Origin: UMGS1387 sp045577475
GTDB lineage: Bacteria > Bacillota > Clostridia > Oscillospirales > CAG-382
Assembly (NCBI GenBank): GCA_045577475.1
Contig: JAZNIM010000235.1
Span: forward strand, 1 to 35,780
Length of the DNA stretch: 35,780 nt
Direction of reading: 5' to 3'
Below are positions 1-8,316 of this stretch, piece after piece. The translations under genes were made by a program, and so were the position numbers. The notes under the pieces are model-generated. The model was not told the DNA's origin, did not search any database, and saw only the letters and a program-made list of their open reading frames with translations. Positions within the stretch are counted from its first letter, which is position 1. The number at the start of each line of letters is the position of its first letter.

Positions 1-230
1 CTGAGGCTGCACAGAATCTTCACTGCCATTTTTCCAAGATTGAGTATACACAGGGCGGCGAAAAACGTCATCTTACCTTTGAGGATACAACCTTTGGACC
101 TGAGTATGAACCGCTCATGAAGGCGGTTATGGATTTAGGTGTCACACCTACCTTCATATGTGAGTCAGACGGCACTCAGGCAGAGGATGCTCTCAGCATG
201 AAGCGTTATTTTGAATCAATCGGAGGCTGA
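1..230 (+). CDS. AP-endonuclease-like TIM-barrel protein, C-terminal part (partial)
   Basis: The 5' end lies outside the window; the third reading frame is open from base 3 to the TGA at 228-230 and gives about 75 residues. The visible part contains an HCHFSKIEYT stretch, a KRHLTFEDT stretch and an ICESDGTQAEDAL segment. These resemble the metal-binding C-terminal region of endonuclease IV / xylose-isomerase-like TIM barrels, where His and Glu residues coordinate metal. Many clostridial members are annotated only as TIM-barrel or AP endonuclease family 2 proteins, so DNA repair activity is not certain. The stop codon lies four bases before the aminopeptidase start, whose ribosome site is inside this gene, so the two are probably co-transcribed. 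Confidence 0.7.
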   Translation, partial: EAAQNLHCHFSKIEYTQGGEKRHLTFEDTTFGPEYEPLMKAVMDLGVTPTFICESDGTQAEDALSMKRYFESIGG

Positions 231-234
231 AAAG

Positions 235-1323
235 ATGAAGGAGAATATAAAAAAGCTTTGCGAGAAGGTCAGCGAAAAGGCGAATGCAATGCTTTTGACC
301 TCACCCGTTAACAGGCGGTATATTACAGGCTTTAATTCCTCCGACGGCTTTGTTGTTGTGCGTGACGGTAAAATCACATATATGACAGACTCCCGATATT
401 ACGAGTCGGCGTGTATAAAGCAAAAGGAAGGTAAAATTGACGGCGGCATTGAAATTGTCCGACAGGGAAAGGCAATGCTCCAGCTTAAAGAAATGCTTGA
501 GGGCTGTCATACAGTGCTGTTTGAGGATAAGAGTCTTAGCTACGACAGATATCTTCATTACAGCAAGGTCTTTGATTTTGCAAAGCTTGAATCGGGCGGC
601 TCTGACATTATGTACTCCTGCCGTGCAATCAAAACACCTGAGGAAATCGAGAAAATCAAAAGGGCACAGAGTATTACCGACGAAACCTTCAGCTACATTG
701 TAAGCTTCATAAGCGATAACATCGGAAAGAAGGATTTTACAGAAAAAGCACTTCAGCTTGAAATGGATTATCACATGCTGAAAAGCGGTGCTGACGGTCT
801 TGCTTTTAATACTATAGCGGTGTCGGGAAGTAAATCTTCCCTTCCTCACGGCGTGCCTGAGAATATTCCCGTTGCAAAGGGATTTCTTACCATGGATTTT
901 GGCGCAAGATATGACGGCTATTGTTCGGATATGACAAGAACGGTGTGCATCGGACATCCGACAGAGGAAATGAAAAAGGTGTATGACACAACGCTTGCGG
1001 CACAAAAAAAGGCACTTGAAGCGATACACGGCGGTATTCTGTCGGGTGAAGCTGACAAAGCAGCAAGGGATGTTATAAACGGAGCAGGTTTTGAGGGTGC
1101 ATTCGGTCATTCTCTTGGGCATTCTTTGGGACTTGAAATTCATGAGCCTCCGAATTTTGCACCCGGTGCAAGCTATGCGGTTGACAGCGGTGTGGTTATT
1201 TCTGTCGAACCCGGTATATACCTTGAAGGAAAATTCGGGGTGCGGATTGAGGACATTGTGTGCCTTACTGATGACGGATGCGACAACCTTACCCACAGTT
1301 CAAAGGAGCTAATTGTGCTTTGA
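235..1323 (+). CDS. pepP: Xaa-Pro aminopeptidase (M24B, aminopeptidase P family)
   Basis: A 362-residue cytoplasmic metallopeptidase of the type that removes N-terminal residues preceding proline. The N-terminal half is the creatinase-type domain and the C-terminal half the pita-bread catalytic domain. The five metal ligands are visible in order: Asp in TMDFGARYDG, Asp in CSDMTRT, His in GHSLGHSLGLEIHEPP, Glu in SVEPGIY and Glu in GVRIEDIV. I chose ATG 235 because GGAGG at 222-226 is 8 bases upstream; an in-frame TTG at 211 has no ribosome site. It lies directly upstream of efp, a common clostridial arrangement, but efp has its own strong promoter. Family assignment is secure; substrate range is not visible. 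Confidence 0.9.
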   Translation: MKENIKKLCEKVSEKANAMLLTSPVNRRYITGFNSSDGFVVVRDGKITYMTDSRYYESACIKQKEGKIDGGIEIVRQGKAMLQLKEMLEGCHTVLFEDKSLSYDRYLHYSKVFDFAKLESGGSDIMYSCRAIKTPEEIEKIKRAQSITDETFSYIVSFISDNIGKKDFTEKALQLEMDYHMLKSGADGLAFNTIAVSGSKSSLPHGVPENIPVAKGFLTMDFGARYDGYCSDMTRTVCIGHPTEEMKKVYDTTLAAQKKALEAIHGGILSGEADKAARDVINGAGFEGAFGHSLGHSLGLEIHEPPNFAPGASYAVDSGVVISVEPGIYLEGKFGVRIEDIVCLTDDGCDNLTHSSKELIVL

Positions 1324-1367
1324 TGGGATTTTTTTGGCGTAAAATCATACTTTTTTATAAAAACCAC

Positions 1368-1396
1368 TTGAAATGTGGGAATTTGTGTGGTATAAT
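1368..1396 (+). promoter_or_regulatory. sigma-A-type promoter for efp
   Basis: TTGAAA at 1368-1373 and TATAAT at 1391-1396 are separated by 17 bases, with TGTGG just before the -10 box. It lies between pepP and efp, so efp can be transcribed independently. Confidence 0.8.
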
Positions 1397-1449
1397 TACA
1401 GAGTAAATTTATGCAGAAATGCTAATAATATTTTTGGAGGAATAAACAA

Positions 1450-2007
1450 ATGGTTACAGCAGGCGATTTCAGAAACGGCGTTACCTTTGATATGGAAGGC
1501 AGCGTTATGCAGATAATTGAATTCCAGCACGTTAAGCCCGGTAAGGGTGCGGCTTTCGTAAGAACAAAGCTCAGAAACGTTGTTACAGGCTCAGTTATTG
1601 AAAAGACATTCAACCCTACAGATAAGTATCCTCTCGCAGTTGTTGAGAGAAAGGATATGCAGTATCTTTATACAGACGGCGAGCTTTACTACTTCATGGA
1701 TATGGAAAGCTACGAACAGACTCCTATCGACTCCGCCAAGCTGGGTGATGCTTTCAAGTTCGTTAAGGAAGAAATGATGTGTAAGGTTGTTTCCTACAAG
1801 GGAACGGTTATCTCCGTTGAACCTCCCATGTTCGTTGAACTTGAGGTTACCGAAACAGAACCCGGCTTCAAGGGTGATACAGCTCAGGGTGCTACAAAGC
1901 CCGCTACTCTTGAAACAGGTGCAACTATCAAGGTGCCCCTCTTCATTAACATAGGTGATGTTCTCAAAATCGATACCAGAACAGGCGAATACCTCGAAAG
2001 AGCATAA
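1450..2007 (+). CDS. efp: translation elongation factor P
   Basis: A 185-residue protein of exactly the usual EF-P length. EF-P binds between the P and E sites of the ribosome and relieves stalling at polyproline stretches. It has an N-terminal KOW-like domain followed by two OB-type domains. The tip of domain I reads KPGKGAAFVR, so the residue normally modified is lysine 32, consistent with lysine-type (not rhamnosyl-arginine) EF-P. No EpmA, EpmB or EarP modification gene is present nearby. GGAGG at 1436-1440 is 9 bases before the ATG. A strong promoter precedes it and a CD1247-type gene follows, as in many Clostridia. Confidence 0.97.
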   Translation: MVTAGDFRNGVTFDMEGSVMQIIEFQHVKPGKGAAFVRTKLRNVVTGSVIEKTFNPTDKYPLAVVERKDMQYLYTDGELYYFMDMESYEQTPIDSAKLGDAFKFVKEEMMCKVVSYKGTVISVEPPMFVELEVTETEPGFKGDTAQGATKPATLETGATIKVPLFINIGDVLKIDTRTGEYLERA

Positions 2008-2011
2008 CTTA

Positions 2012-2036
2012 CTTTCTCTTTGCTGAAAAGAGAAAG
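2012..2036 (+). other. perfect hairpin between efp and the CD1247-type gene
   Basis: CTTTCTCTTT at 2012-2021 and AAAGAGAAAG at 2027-2036 form a 10-bp perfect stem with a 5-base loop. No T-tract follows, so it is not a classical terminator. It may partially attenuate transcription or stabilise the efp transcript. It lies 44 bases before the next start codon. Confidence 0.55.
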
Positions 2037-2079
2037 CCCTTACAAAAACTAACTATTAATCGAAAGAGAGGTTAGAATT

Positions 2080-2406
2080 ATGGAAATCAAGAACAAGGTA
2101 GCTCACCTTAAAGGACTTATGGAAGGCATGGAATTTGATGCATCCACAAAGGAAGGCAAGGTTATCTCAGCGATTGTTGACATACTGGATGACATGGCTG
2201 ACGAAATTGAGCTTATTTATGACGATGTAGATTCTCTCTATGAATACTGCGATGAGCTTGACGCAGACCTCGGCGATGTAGAAAGCGAGCTTTTTGAAGA
2301 CGACGACTACGACTACTATGACGACGACGAGGACTGGGGTGAGTGTGAGGATTGTGACGCAGATGACTGTGCTAACTGTCCTTCACTTGCTAAGGAAGAC
2401 AAGTAA
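2080..2406 (+). CDS. CD1247 N-terminal domain-type acidic protein
   Basis: A 108-residue, very acidic protein of unknown function. Residues 1-70 (KVAHLKGLMEGMEFDASTKE and the predicted helices after it) match my recollection of the conserved N-terminal domain of the clostridial CD1247 family, typically encoded just after efp. A run of Asp, Glu and Tyr follows at about residues 72-86. The C-terminus carries two CxxC pairs separated by four residues (CEDC, then CANC), a possible small metal site. Homologues as I recall them carry a longer C-terminal zinc ribbon, so this one may be a compressed version. AGAGAGG at 2065-2071 is the ribosome site. It probably shares the efp promoter. Confidence 0.75.
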   Translation: MEIKNKVAHLKGLMEGMEFDASTKEGKVISAIVDILDDMADEIELIYDDVDSLYEYCDELDADLGDVESELFEDDDYDYYDDDEDWGECEDCDADDCANCPSLAKEDK

Positions 2407-2420
2407 ATCTCAAACAGATT

Positions 2421-2449
2421 AAAGGTACGGTTTTTGCCGTACCTTTTTT
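2421..2449 (+). terminator. rho-independent terminator of the efp operon
   Basis: AAAGGTACGG at 2421-2430 pairs with CCGTACCTTT at 2437-2446, followed by T residues to 2449. It lies 15 bases after the CD1247-type stop codon. Confidence 0.85.
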
Positions 2450-2454
2450 GTGCA

Positions 2455-2481
2455 AAAATACCTGCGGCATAGCACCGCAGG
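2455..2481 (-). terminator. rho-independent terminator of the GH38 operon
   Basis: CCTGCGG at 2461-2467 and CCGCAGG at 2475-2481 form a 7-bp stem. On the minus strand it is followed by a T-rich stretch. It lies 9 bases beyond the mannosidase stop codon and back to back with the efp-operon terminator. Confidence 0.8.
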
Positions 2482-2489
2482 CTTTTCGT

Positions 2490-5400
2490 TTATTTGGATG
2501 TAATTCTGTAAGTCTTTATCTCAAAAGGAGTAAAGCCAATGTCAAATTCGCAAGCATTTCCGAGGTTTTCCATATGTTTTTCAATAGGCGAAACCTCCGT
2601 TACACTTGCACTTTCGGGAAGAATGAGCTTCACGCTTCCGCTTGTGCCGTAAGGCTCGTACATACGAACAATAATTCCGTTGCCGTCCTCGGCAGGCTTT
2701 ACGCAGTCAATAATCATGCTGTCATCGGACAGCGAGATAATCGGCTTGATGTCAGCCTTTCCATTAAAGGCAACCATGGGAGAGTTGAAAAGATATGCTT
2801 CCTTTGCAACATTACCGCCGTAAATGCCGCCTGCGTGGGGGAGGAAGGAATACGCATATTCATGCATGCCTGTATCAAGGAACTTTGAAGGATATTCGGT
2901 GTTTCTGAACAGTGTCATTGTAATTTCACCGTCAAGTGCATTGTGACCGTACTTACAGTCGTTGATAACTGCCGCACCTCTCTTTTCGTCGGACAAATCC
3001 ACAAAGCGGTGGGCGGCATATTCGTGCTTCCATCTTTCGCCGGGGGTGTTTGGATGGGTTGTACGCTTGCAGATACCGTAGGCAATTTCATAGGATGCCT
3101 GAGGTGCGTTTATTGTTGTGGGGAAGGTAACCTGCATAAGCCTGTACTTCTCCTGCCAGTCGATGTGACATAAGAAGTCAACCTTTTTAAGCTTTGAATA
3201 AATTATAATGTCCTGAGTAACAGTCGTTCTTTCACCCTTCTTGGTGATGCGTACAACAGCTCTTTCTTCGTTGTTTTCAATTATTTCGGCACTGTTTTCC
3301 CACTTCATGTCAACGGGACGTAATTTAAAATCTCTGTCAATGTTCCATGCATCCTCACGTTCGGGGCCGTCACGGTAAACACGGTAACAGTTAAGTCCGT
3401 CGCCCGTGGAATATGTAACTTTTTCGCACTTGTCAAAGAAGCTGTGAAGTGTTCCGTCAGTGTGTATATCAAAGCTGAAGAAGGGAGTTTCTGCATGATA
3501 GCCGTCGCTGCCGCTTGTGAGAACAACTGCGTTTTGTGTTTCGGCTTTTTGAGCTTTTTTAAACACCTTTGCTTCAAAACCGCCGATATCACTTGCAAGG
3601 AACATAAAACCGCCCCTGCCGTCGGGTACAACATTTGACACATTTTTGCCGTCGGTTAAAGCGGCACCTTCAAATTTTGCATCAACGCTTACATAGGCTG
3701 AGCAAGTAAATGAGTTGGGATTGAATACGGTAACAGAACTGTCATCTGAAGCAGGCTTGAACACCTTGCTTACAAGATTGTCCTGCATCTTGTCTGTGAA
3801 GTCAAACAGCTCACCGTACATTTTGTCTGTGTCCTCGTAAACTGCATTGATAGAGCTTCCGGGGAGCACATCGTGGAATTGCATGAGAAGCAAATCCTTC
3901 CAGTTCTTGACGATTTGCTTGTATTCATCACTGTTTACATCAAGTCCTGCCATACAGGCAAGAAGCTCAAGACGGCGAAGTGTCATTTCTCCGTATCTGT
4001 TGGCACGCTTGTTTTTGGCAATTGTAGTATAAGTACCCTGATGAGTTTCTACGCAAAGTTCGCCTTTCCATACGGGAAGCAGGTCTGCCTTCTTTTCAAG
4101 GTCTGCATAGTATTCCGGAACGGTGGTAAGGTTGATTTTGGGAAGTCCGGGGATTTCCTTTAGCTTTCTGTAGGAGGAAAGCATAAACTCGGAAGCTCCG
4201 CCGCCTCCGTCACCGAAGCCGTAAGGCATAAGAACTTTGTCGTGAAGTGCCTTTTGCTTGTTTTTTTCACTTGCGTGTATTAACTGCTCAGCCTTAATCT
4301 GACCGTTGTAGTAGCCTTTGAGGTCGGGTATGGAGGAGGTGATTTTTGTTCCGTCAATTCCTTCCCATTCAAATACACTGTAAGGAAATTCAATAGCCGC
4401 CTGCCAGCGAACCTTTGTGGTAAAGAAGCTGTTCGTGCCGCACTTTTTAAAAATCTGCGGAAGGCTTGCAGGGAAGCCGAAGGAGTCGGGAATCCAGCAA
4501 ACGTCGCTTGTTGTGCCGAATTCCTTGTTGAAGAACTGATGACCGTATAAGAATTCTCTTACCAATGCTTCACCGCCCGATATGTTAAGATCGCCTTCAA
4601 CCCACATAGGACCGAGAAGAAGCCACTGTCCTTCCTTGTGCTTCTGCTTTATTTGTTCAAACACATCCGGATAGCTTTCCTTGATGTAGTTGTAGACACT
4701 TGGCTGAGAGAATCCGAACTTGAATTCGGGGTATCTTTCCATAAGACGCATCTGGATAAGAGCACTTCTTGAAGCCTTGCGTATAGTGTCCTTGAACTGC
4801 CACAGCCAGGCGGTGTCAATATGAGTTGATGCAACAAGGTCAACCTCGCCCATATCGTTGTCGCAGCCGATTTTCTTTAAGCCTTCTTTCAGCTCTTCAT
4901 AAAGCTCTGCAATATTGTCACGGTATTCTTCACCTGTAAGCGACTGGTCACAGCCGTTGATAAGATGAACGATAAGGTCATAGAGCTTATCCTTTTTATA
5001 CTGGTTTTTTGTAAAGTTATAAACGTCCCATATAAGTTTTATGCTTTCCTGAAAGTCAAACATAAGCTGGTCGGCAATTATCCATTTTGCACTGTGAAGA
5101 GGACGTGTATCAAAATCGCCTCGTGCATGATGGCTGGCAAAAACTTCAATTTCAATGGTTGTTTCCTTACCGTAACATTCTTCGGGAAGGTCTATTCTTG
5201 TTCTTAACACGCTTGAATTGATACCGCCGTAGTTTTTACCGTTGACTTTAACGATAGCTTCACAGCCATTTGCGGTGTCAATGTTTAAGTATGCAAACTG
5301 ACCTTCCTTGGGAGCTTCGGGAACAAAAGTCATTCTTGCTAAAAATGTATCTGCAGTGTTGAATATAATACCGCTTTTGTATTCCTGCCAGTTGTCGGGC

Positions 5401-5525
5401 ATTTCATACTTGTCCTGCTCTACATATTTCCCTATTTTATACTCCCACTTTCCTGCATCTGTGCTTTTGACAAACGCATGGGAAGTGAACATATCAAGGT
5501 TTCGCGTTATTGTTGCAAGTACCAT
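2490..5525 (-). CDS. GH38 alpha-mannosidase, cytoplasmic
   Basis: A 1011-residue glycoside hydrolase family 38 enzyme, retaining and metal-dependent, that releases alpha-linked mannose from oligosaccharides. The catalytic domain begins around residue 228 with the metal-binding THIDTAWLW (His235, Asp237). The nucleophile Asp347 lies in WIPDSFGF, and MQFHDVLPGSSI is another family hallmark. The N-terminal ~220 residues form a beta-rich region typical of the bacterial and class II cytosolic type, and the C-terminal half is beta-sandwich. There is no signal peptide, so the substrate must be imported. GGAGG (complement of 5534-5538) precedes the ATG by 8 bases. It is last in an operon with the PfkB kinase 30 bases upstream. 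Confidence 0.93.
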   Translation of the reverse strand: MVLATITRNLDMFTSHAFVKSTDAGKWEYKIGKYVEQDKYEMPDNWQEYKSGIIFNTADTFLARMTFVPEAPKEGQFAYLNIDTANGCEAIVKVNGKNYGGINSSVLRTRIDLPEECYGKETTIEIEVFASHHARGDFDTRPLHSAKWIIADQLMFDFQESIKLIWDVYNFTKNQYKKDKLYDLIVHLINGCDQSLTGEEYRDNIAELYEELKEGLKKIGCDNDMGEVDLVASTHIDTAWLWQFKDTIRKASRSALIQMRLMERYPEFKFGFSQPSVYNYIKESYPDVFEQIKQKHKEGQWLLLGPMWVEGDLNISGGEALVREFLYGHQFFNKEFGTTSDVCWIPDSFGFPASLPQIFKKCGTNSFFTTKVRWQAAIEFPYSVFEWEGIDGTKITSSIPDLKGYYNGQIKAEQLIHASEKNKQKALHDKVLMPYGFGDGGGGASEFMLSSYRKLKEIPGLPKINLTTVPEYYADLEKKADLLPVWKGELCVETHQGTYTTIAKNKRANRYGEMTLRRLELLACMAGLDVNSDEYKQIVKNWKDLLLMQFHDVLPGSSINAVYEDTDKMYGELFDFTDKMQDNLVSKVFKPASDDSSVTVFNPNSFTCSAYVSVDAKFEGAALTDGKNVSNVVPDGRGGFMFLASDIGGFEAKVFKKAQKAETQNAVVLTSGSDGYHAETPFFSFDIHTDGTLHSFFDKCEKVTYSTGDGLNCYRVYRDGPEREDAWNIDRDFKLRPVDMKWENSAEIIENNEERAVVRITKKGERTTVTQDIIIYSKLKKVDFLCHIDWQEKYRLMQVTFPTTINAPQASYEIAYGICKRTTHPNTPGERWKHEYAAHRFVDLSDEKRGAAVINDCKYGHNALDGEITMTLFRNTEYPSKFLDTGMHEYAYSFLPHAGGIYGGNVAKEAYLFNSPMVAFNGKADIKPIISLSDDSMIIDCVKPAEDGNGIIVRMYEPYGTSGSVKLILPESASVTEVSPIEKHMENLGNACEFDIGFTPFEIKTYRITSK

Positions 5526-5555
5526 GGTGGTTTCCTCCGTCGGTTATAATAAAAC

Positions 5556-6545
5556 TTAAAAGAATTTTTTGTATAGCTCTGTAATTTCTTCTCTTGTTGC
5601 AGTACCTGTTGTTGCGATTTTTTGAATTGTAACACCTGAGGCAAGTCCTGCAATCTCGGCTGCCTCAAAAGGCTTTGCACCTGCCGCAATACAGCATGAG
5701 AAGGCAGAAATTGACGAGTCACCTGCACCGCAGATGTCAATGGGACCTTCAATTTTAAGTGCGGGAGTTTCTGTAATGTCGCCTGTTTTTGCACTTATGT
5801 AAAGACTGCCCTTTTCTCCTCTTGTTAAAAGAACGTCTGCACCCGTTGCAGCAGAGAGTGCCTTGCCAAGCTCAGTGTCGTTTTCGGGAATATCAAGTCC
5901 AAGCTTGTTAAGGGCATATCTGCACTCGTCCTCGTTGGGCTTGAGGATGCCGTTTTTCAGGTTGTAAAATCCTACTCTGTAGCGGCTGTCAACAATGACA
6001 CGTGTATTCAAGGAGCAGATTTCGTCAAGCACCTTTTGTGTAATAATACCGTTTACAAACTGGTCTGCAACACAGAGAATGTCTACCTTTGTGTCAATTT
6101 CGTCAAGCCAGGAGAGAATTTTTTCTTCGCTCTTTTCGCTTATTTTGTCTGTTCTCGTAAAGTCAAGTCTTGGGTCTTCATATATAACGTCCGAGATACC
6201 CATTCTCATCGGCTTGCAGTAGGCATAGGAAAATGTGCCTTCTTCAACAAAAAGTCCGCTTGTGTCTGCACCGATTTCGCAGAGTTTTTTCTTTAGAATG
6301 TCGCCTCTCCAGTCGTCGCCGCATACACCGCAAACGTACAATTCTTTGGGCTTTAATGCTGCAACATTTGCAACCACGTTTCCGCCTGCACCAAGACTCA
6401 TAATTTCTCTGACGACAGGCAGGGGATAGTGGGGAGTTTCACGGGAAAGCTCGCTTTTTTTCATGTCGGCGTACCAGTAAATGTCAAGAGCAAGGTCGCC
6501 GATAATGGCAATTCTTACGCCGTCAAGCTTTGAAAGGTCGAACAT
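5556..6545 (-). CDS. PfkB-family carbohydrate kinase, HldE/RfaE N-domain type
   Basis: A 329-residue ribokinase-superfamily kinase. The start IAIIGDLALDIYWYADM and the ETPHYPLPVV segment resemble the kinase half of HldE (RfaE), which phosphorylates D-glycero-beta-D-manno-heptose 7-phosphate at C1. The GGNVVANVA substrate/dimer region is at about residues 54-62, and the C-terminal DICGAGDSSISAF carries the GAGD anion hole and catalytic Asp. The nucleotidyltransferase half of HldE is absent, and no gmhA or gmhB homologue is nearby. Its true substrate is therefore open: heptose phosphate, mannose or another hexose. Its start overlaps the upstream stop (TAATG), implying translational coupling. 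Confidence 0.85.
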   Translation of the reverse strand: MFDLSKLDGVRIAIIGDLALDIYWYADMKKSELSRETPHYPLPVVREIMSLGAGGNVVANVAALKPKELYVCGVCGDDWRGDILKKKLCEIGADTSGLFVEEGTFSYAYCKPMRMGISDVIYEDPRLDFTRTDKISEKSEEKILSWLDEIDTKVDILCVADQFVNGIITQKVLDEICSLNTRVIVDSRYRVGFYNLKNGILKPNEDECRYALNKLGLDIPENDTELGKALSAATGADVLLTRGEKGSLYISAKTGDITETPALKIEGPIDICGAGDSSISAFSCCIAAGAKPFEAAEIAGLASGVTIQKIATTGTATREEITELYKKFF

Positions 6546-7522
6546 TACTTAATACCTCCGATTTTGCTGAGCTTGTCGTAAAGGGTGGGAATTGTAACCT
6601 GATGGTCGCCCACAAAGTGCATGCCCCAGCCGCCACGGGAAACGGGACGGTTTACGATGTTCTTTCTGGGACGGTAGTAATAATCGGGGTCCTCGTAGCC
6701 GATTTTCTTTCTGAAGTCGCCTAATGGCTTTAAGTCAAAGTTTGCGGTTGTGATGTTGAAGTTTGAATTGCCGAGGTTTCTTGCAATGGAAAGAGCCTTT
6801 AAGAACACCTCAGCACCGATAACGGCAGAGCCAAAGTTGAGGAAGACGCCTTCGTCCATCTGAGAAATGCTGTAGCAGTAACGCTTGAAGTCAACACCCG
6901 AGCAGTAGCCGATGTTAGCCATTTCGCATTCGGGTGACTGGTGGATAATATCAGTACCCAAAGCAATGTGGTATGTTGCGGGAATGTCAAGATTTTGCAT
7001 GTTCCAGAAAACGCAGTCCTCCTTGTGTGGGAAAAGCTCGGGATGAGAGTTAACATATTCATAAAGGGACTCGCCGTAGCCGTAGCCCTTCTTTGCACCT
7101 TCATTTATGGCAGTGTTCATGTTGTGAAGTGTTTCCTGCCACATGCCGAAGGAGCCGTCCTCAATGGCGGTGGGAACGTGCTCGCTTGTACCGCCCAGCA
7201 TTGCAAGCTCAAAGTCGTGGATTGAGCAAGCGCCGTTGCCTGCAAAATGAGTAATCCAGCCGTCTTTTGCAAGCTGAATGAGGTATCTTGAAAGACCGCA
7301 CTTGATAACGTGTGCACCTATGCTGACAATAACCTCTTTGCCGTTCTTTCTTGCCTTTACAATCTTTTCAACAAGCTCGTCAAAGCCCTCGTGTACAAAT
7401 TCTTCTGTTTTTGTAACACCTGGAGTCATAATGTTTTCTGTTGTAACAAGGTTATGTCTGTCTTTGGCTGAATAAAGTGTAAGTCCTGAAAAATCAAGAG
7501 CCTTTGTTCTTCTTAAATCCAT
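6545..7522 (-). CDS. conserved protein of unknown function, remotely deoxyhypusine-synthase-like
   Basis: A 325-residue soluble protein that I do not recognise as a characterised enzyme. A segment near residues 65-115 (GAHVIKCGLSRYLIQLAKDG, then HFAGNGACSIHDFELAMLGG) and a later one (GVFLNFGSAVIGAEVFLKAL) align by eye with NAD-binding segments of deoxyhypusine synthase as I remember them. The catalytic lysine motif of that family (VSWGK) is not present; the corresponding place reads VSRGGWGMHFVGDHQ. It may be a DHS-fold protein with another function. There is no signal peptide. AAAGGAG (complement of 7531-7537) precedes ATG 7522. It overlaps the HAD gene by 10 bases and the kinase by 1, so it probably acts in the same sugar-phosphate step. 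Confidence 0.6.
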   Translation of the reverse strand: MDLRRTKALDFSGLTLYSAKDRHNLVTTENIMTPGVTKTEEFVHEGFDELVEKIVKARKNGKEVIVSIGAHVIKCGLSRYLIQLAKDGWITHFAGNGACSIHDFELAMLGGTSEHVPTAIEDGSFGMWQETLHNMNTAINEGAKKGYGYGESLYEYVNSHPELFPHKEDCVFWNMQNLDIPATYHIALGTDIIHQSPECEMANIGYCSGVDFKRYCYSISQMDEGVFLNFGSAVIGAEVFLKALSIARNLGNSNFNITTANFDLKPLGDFRKKIGYEDPDYYYRPRKNIVNRPVSRGGWGMHFVGDHQVTIPTLYDKLSKIGGIK

Positions 7523-8286
7523 GATAAAATCTCCTTTACATTGGCAAAATGGGGAATAATTGCGTGTGCACCTGCGTTTTCAAGTCTTCTGTACTTGTCG
7601 GCGTTCATTTCGTCACTGTCACAGCCGGGAATGTCCATGCTGGCAATGCCAAGGGTGAGAGCACCTGCTTCTCTGCCAAGTGCAATTTCAACCTTGCCGT
7701 CACCTACAACAAGCAGCTTTTTGCCCGGCTTTACAAGTCTTCTGAGAACTGCTTCCTTTGAGCAGTCGTCTGTGCCTCTTTCAGCTCCTGCAATTTCCGT
7801 AAAGTAGCCGTCAAGACCGAGAACAGCCGCTTCTGCCTTTACGTCAACTGTGTCAGTACCGCTTGCAGCGTACATGGTAACGCCCATTTTCTTAAGCTCT
7901 TCCAAAAACTCTTTGCCGCCGGGAACAAGATAGTGCTCGGCTTTTTCTTCTCCGTCAAGTATTGCCTGTCTGCGTCTGCCTACCTCTATCATAAGACGGC
8001 GGTTGTATTCGTCCTTGTATTCCCATTCGTCAAGAGCCTTTCCGCCTCTTTTTGTGATTTCTTCCTTTAACCAACGCATCTGGAAAATAGTCTGAATACC
8101 TGTTGATTCGTCTATGTACTTTCTTACAAGCTGTGTAACCTCGTCCTTGTCACCGGGAATAAGCTCTACCATTAAAGGCTCCATAACCTTTTCCCAGCCT
8201 GCTCTAAGGCTTGAAAGCGTGCCGTCAAAGTCAAAAACCGCAGCATCAAGAGTTACAAGCTTTTCGTGTTCGTATAAAATCTTCAT
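7513..8286 (-). CDS. HAD-superfamily phosphatase
   Basis: A 257-residue haloacid-dehalogenase-type hydrolase. Motif I is VFDFDGTLSSL near residue 19, with the nucleophile Asp and the acid/base Asp two residues on. Motif II is the serine of MYAASGTDTVDV, and motif IV is VVGDGKVEIALGREAG, close to the usual GDxxxD but with GDGKVE. An alpha-helical cap lies between motifs I and II, as in the phosphoglycolate phosphatase-like group. I chose the ATG at 8286, with AGGA 9 bases upstream, over an upstream in-frame ATG at 8313 without a good site. Its place in the kinase operon suggests it dephosphorylates a sugar phosphate, but the substrate cannot be read from sequence. Confidence 0.85.
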   Translation of the reverse strand: MKILYEHEKLVTLDAAVFDFDGTLSSLRAGWEKVMEPLMVELIPGDKDEVTQLVRKYIDESTGIQTIFQMRWLKEEITKRGGKALDEWEYKDEYNRRLMIEVGRRRQAILDGEEKAEHYLVPGGKEFLEELKKMGVTMYAASGTDTVDVKAEAAVLGLDGYFTEIAGAERGTDDCSKEAVLRRLVKPGKKLLVVGDGKVEIALGREAGALTLGIASMDIPGCDSDEMNADKYRRLENAGAHAIIPHFANVKEILSWI

Positions 8287-8316
8287 ATTATCGTTTCCTT
8301 TCGTTGTATACAAATA

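Noticed and set aside
301..1296. 331-residue open frame antisense to pepP
   Set aside because: It has no ribosome site and no recognisable domain, and lies wholly opposite a well-supported aminopeptidase.
2448..2888. 146-residue plus-strand frame overlapping the mannosidase end
   Set aside because: It begins inside the terminator region and runs antisense to the conserved GH38 C-terminus.
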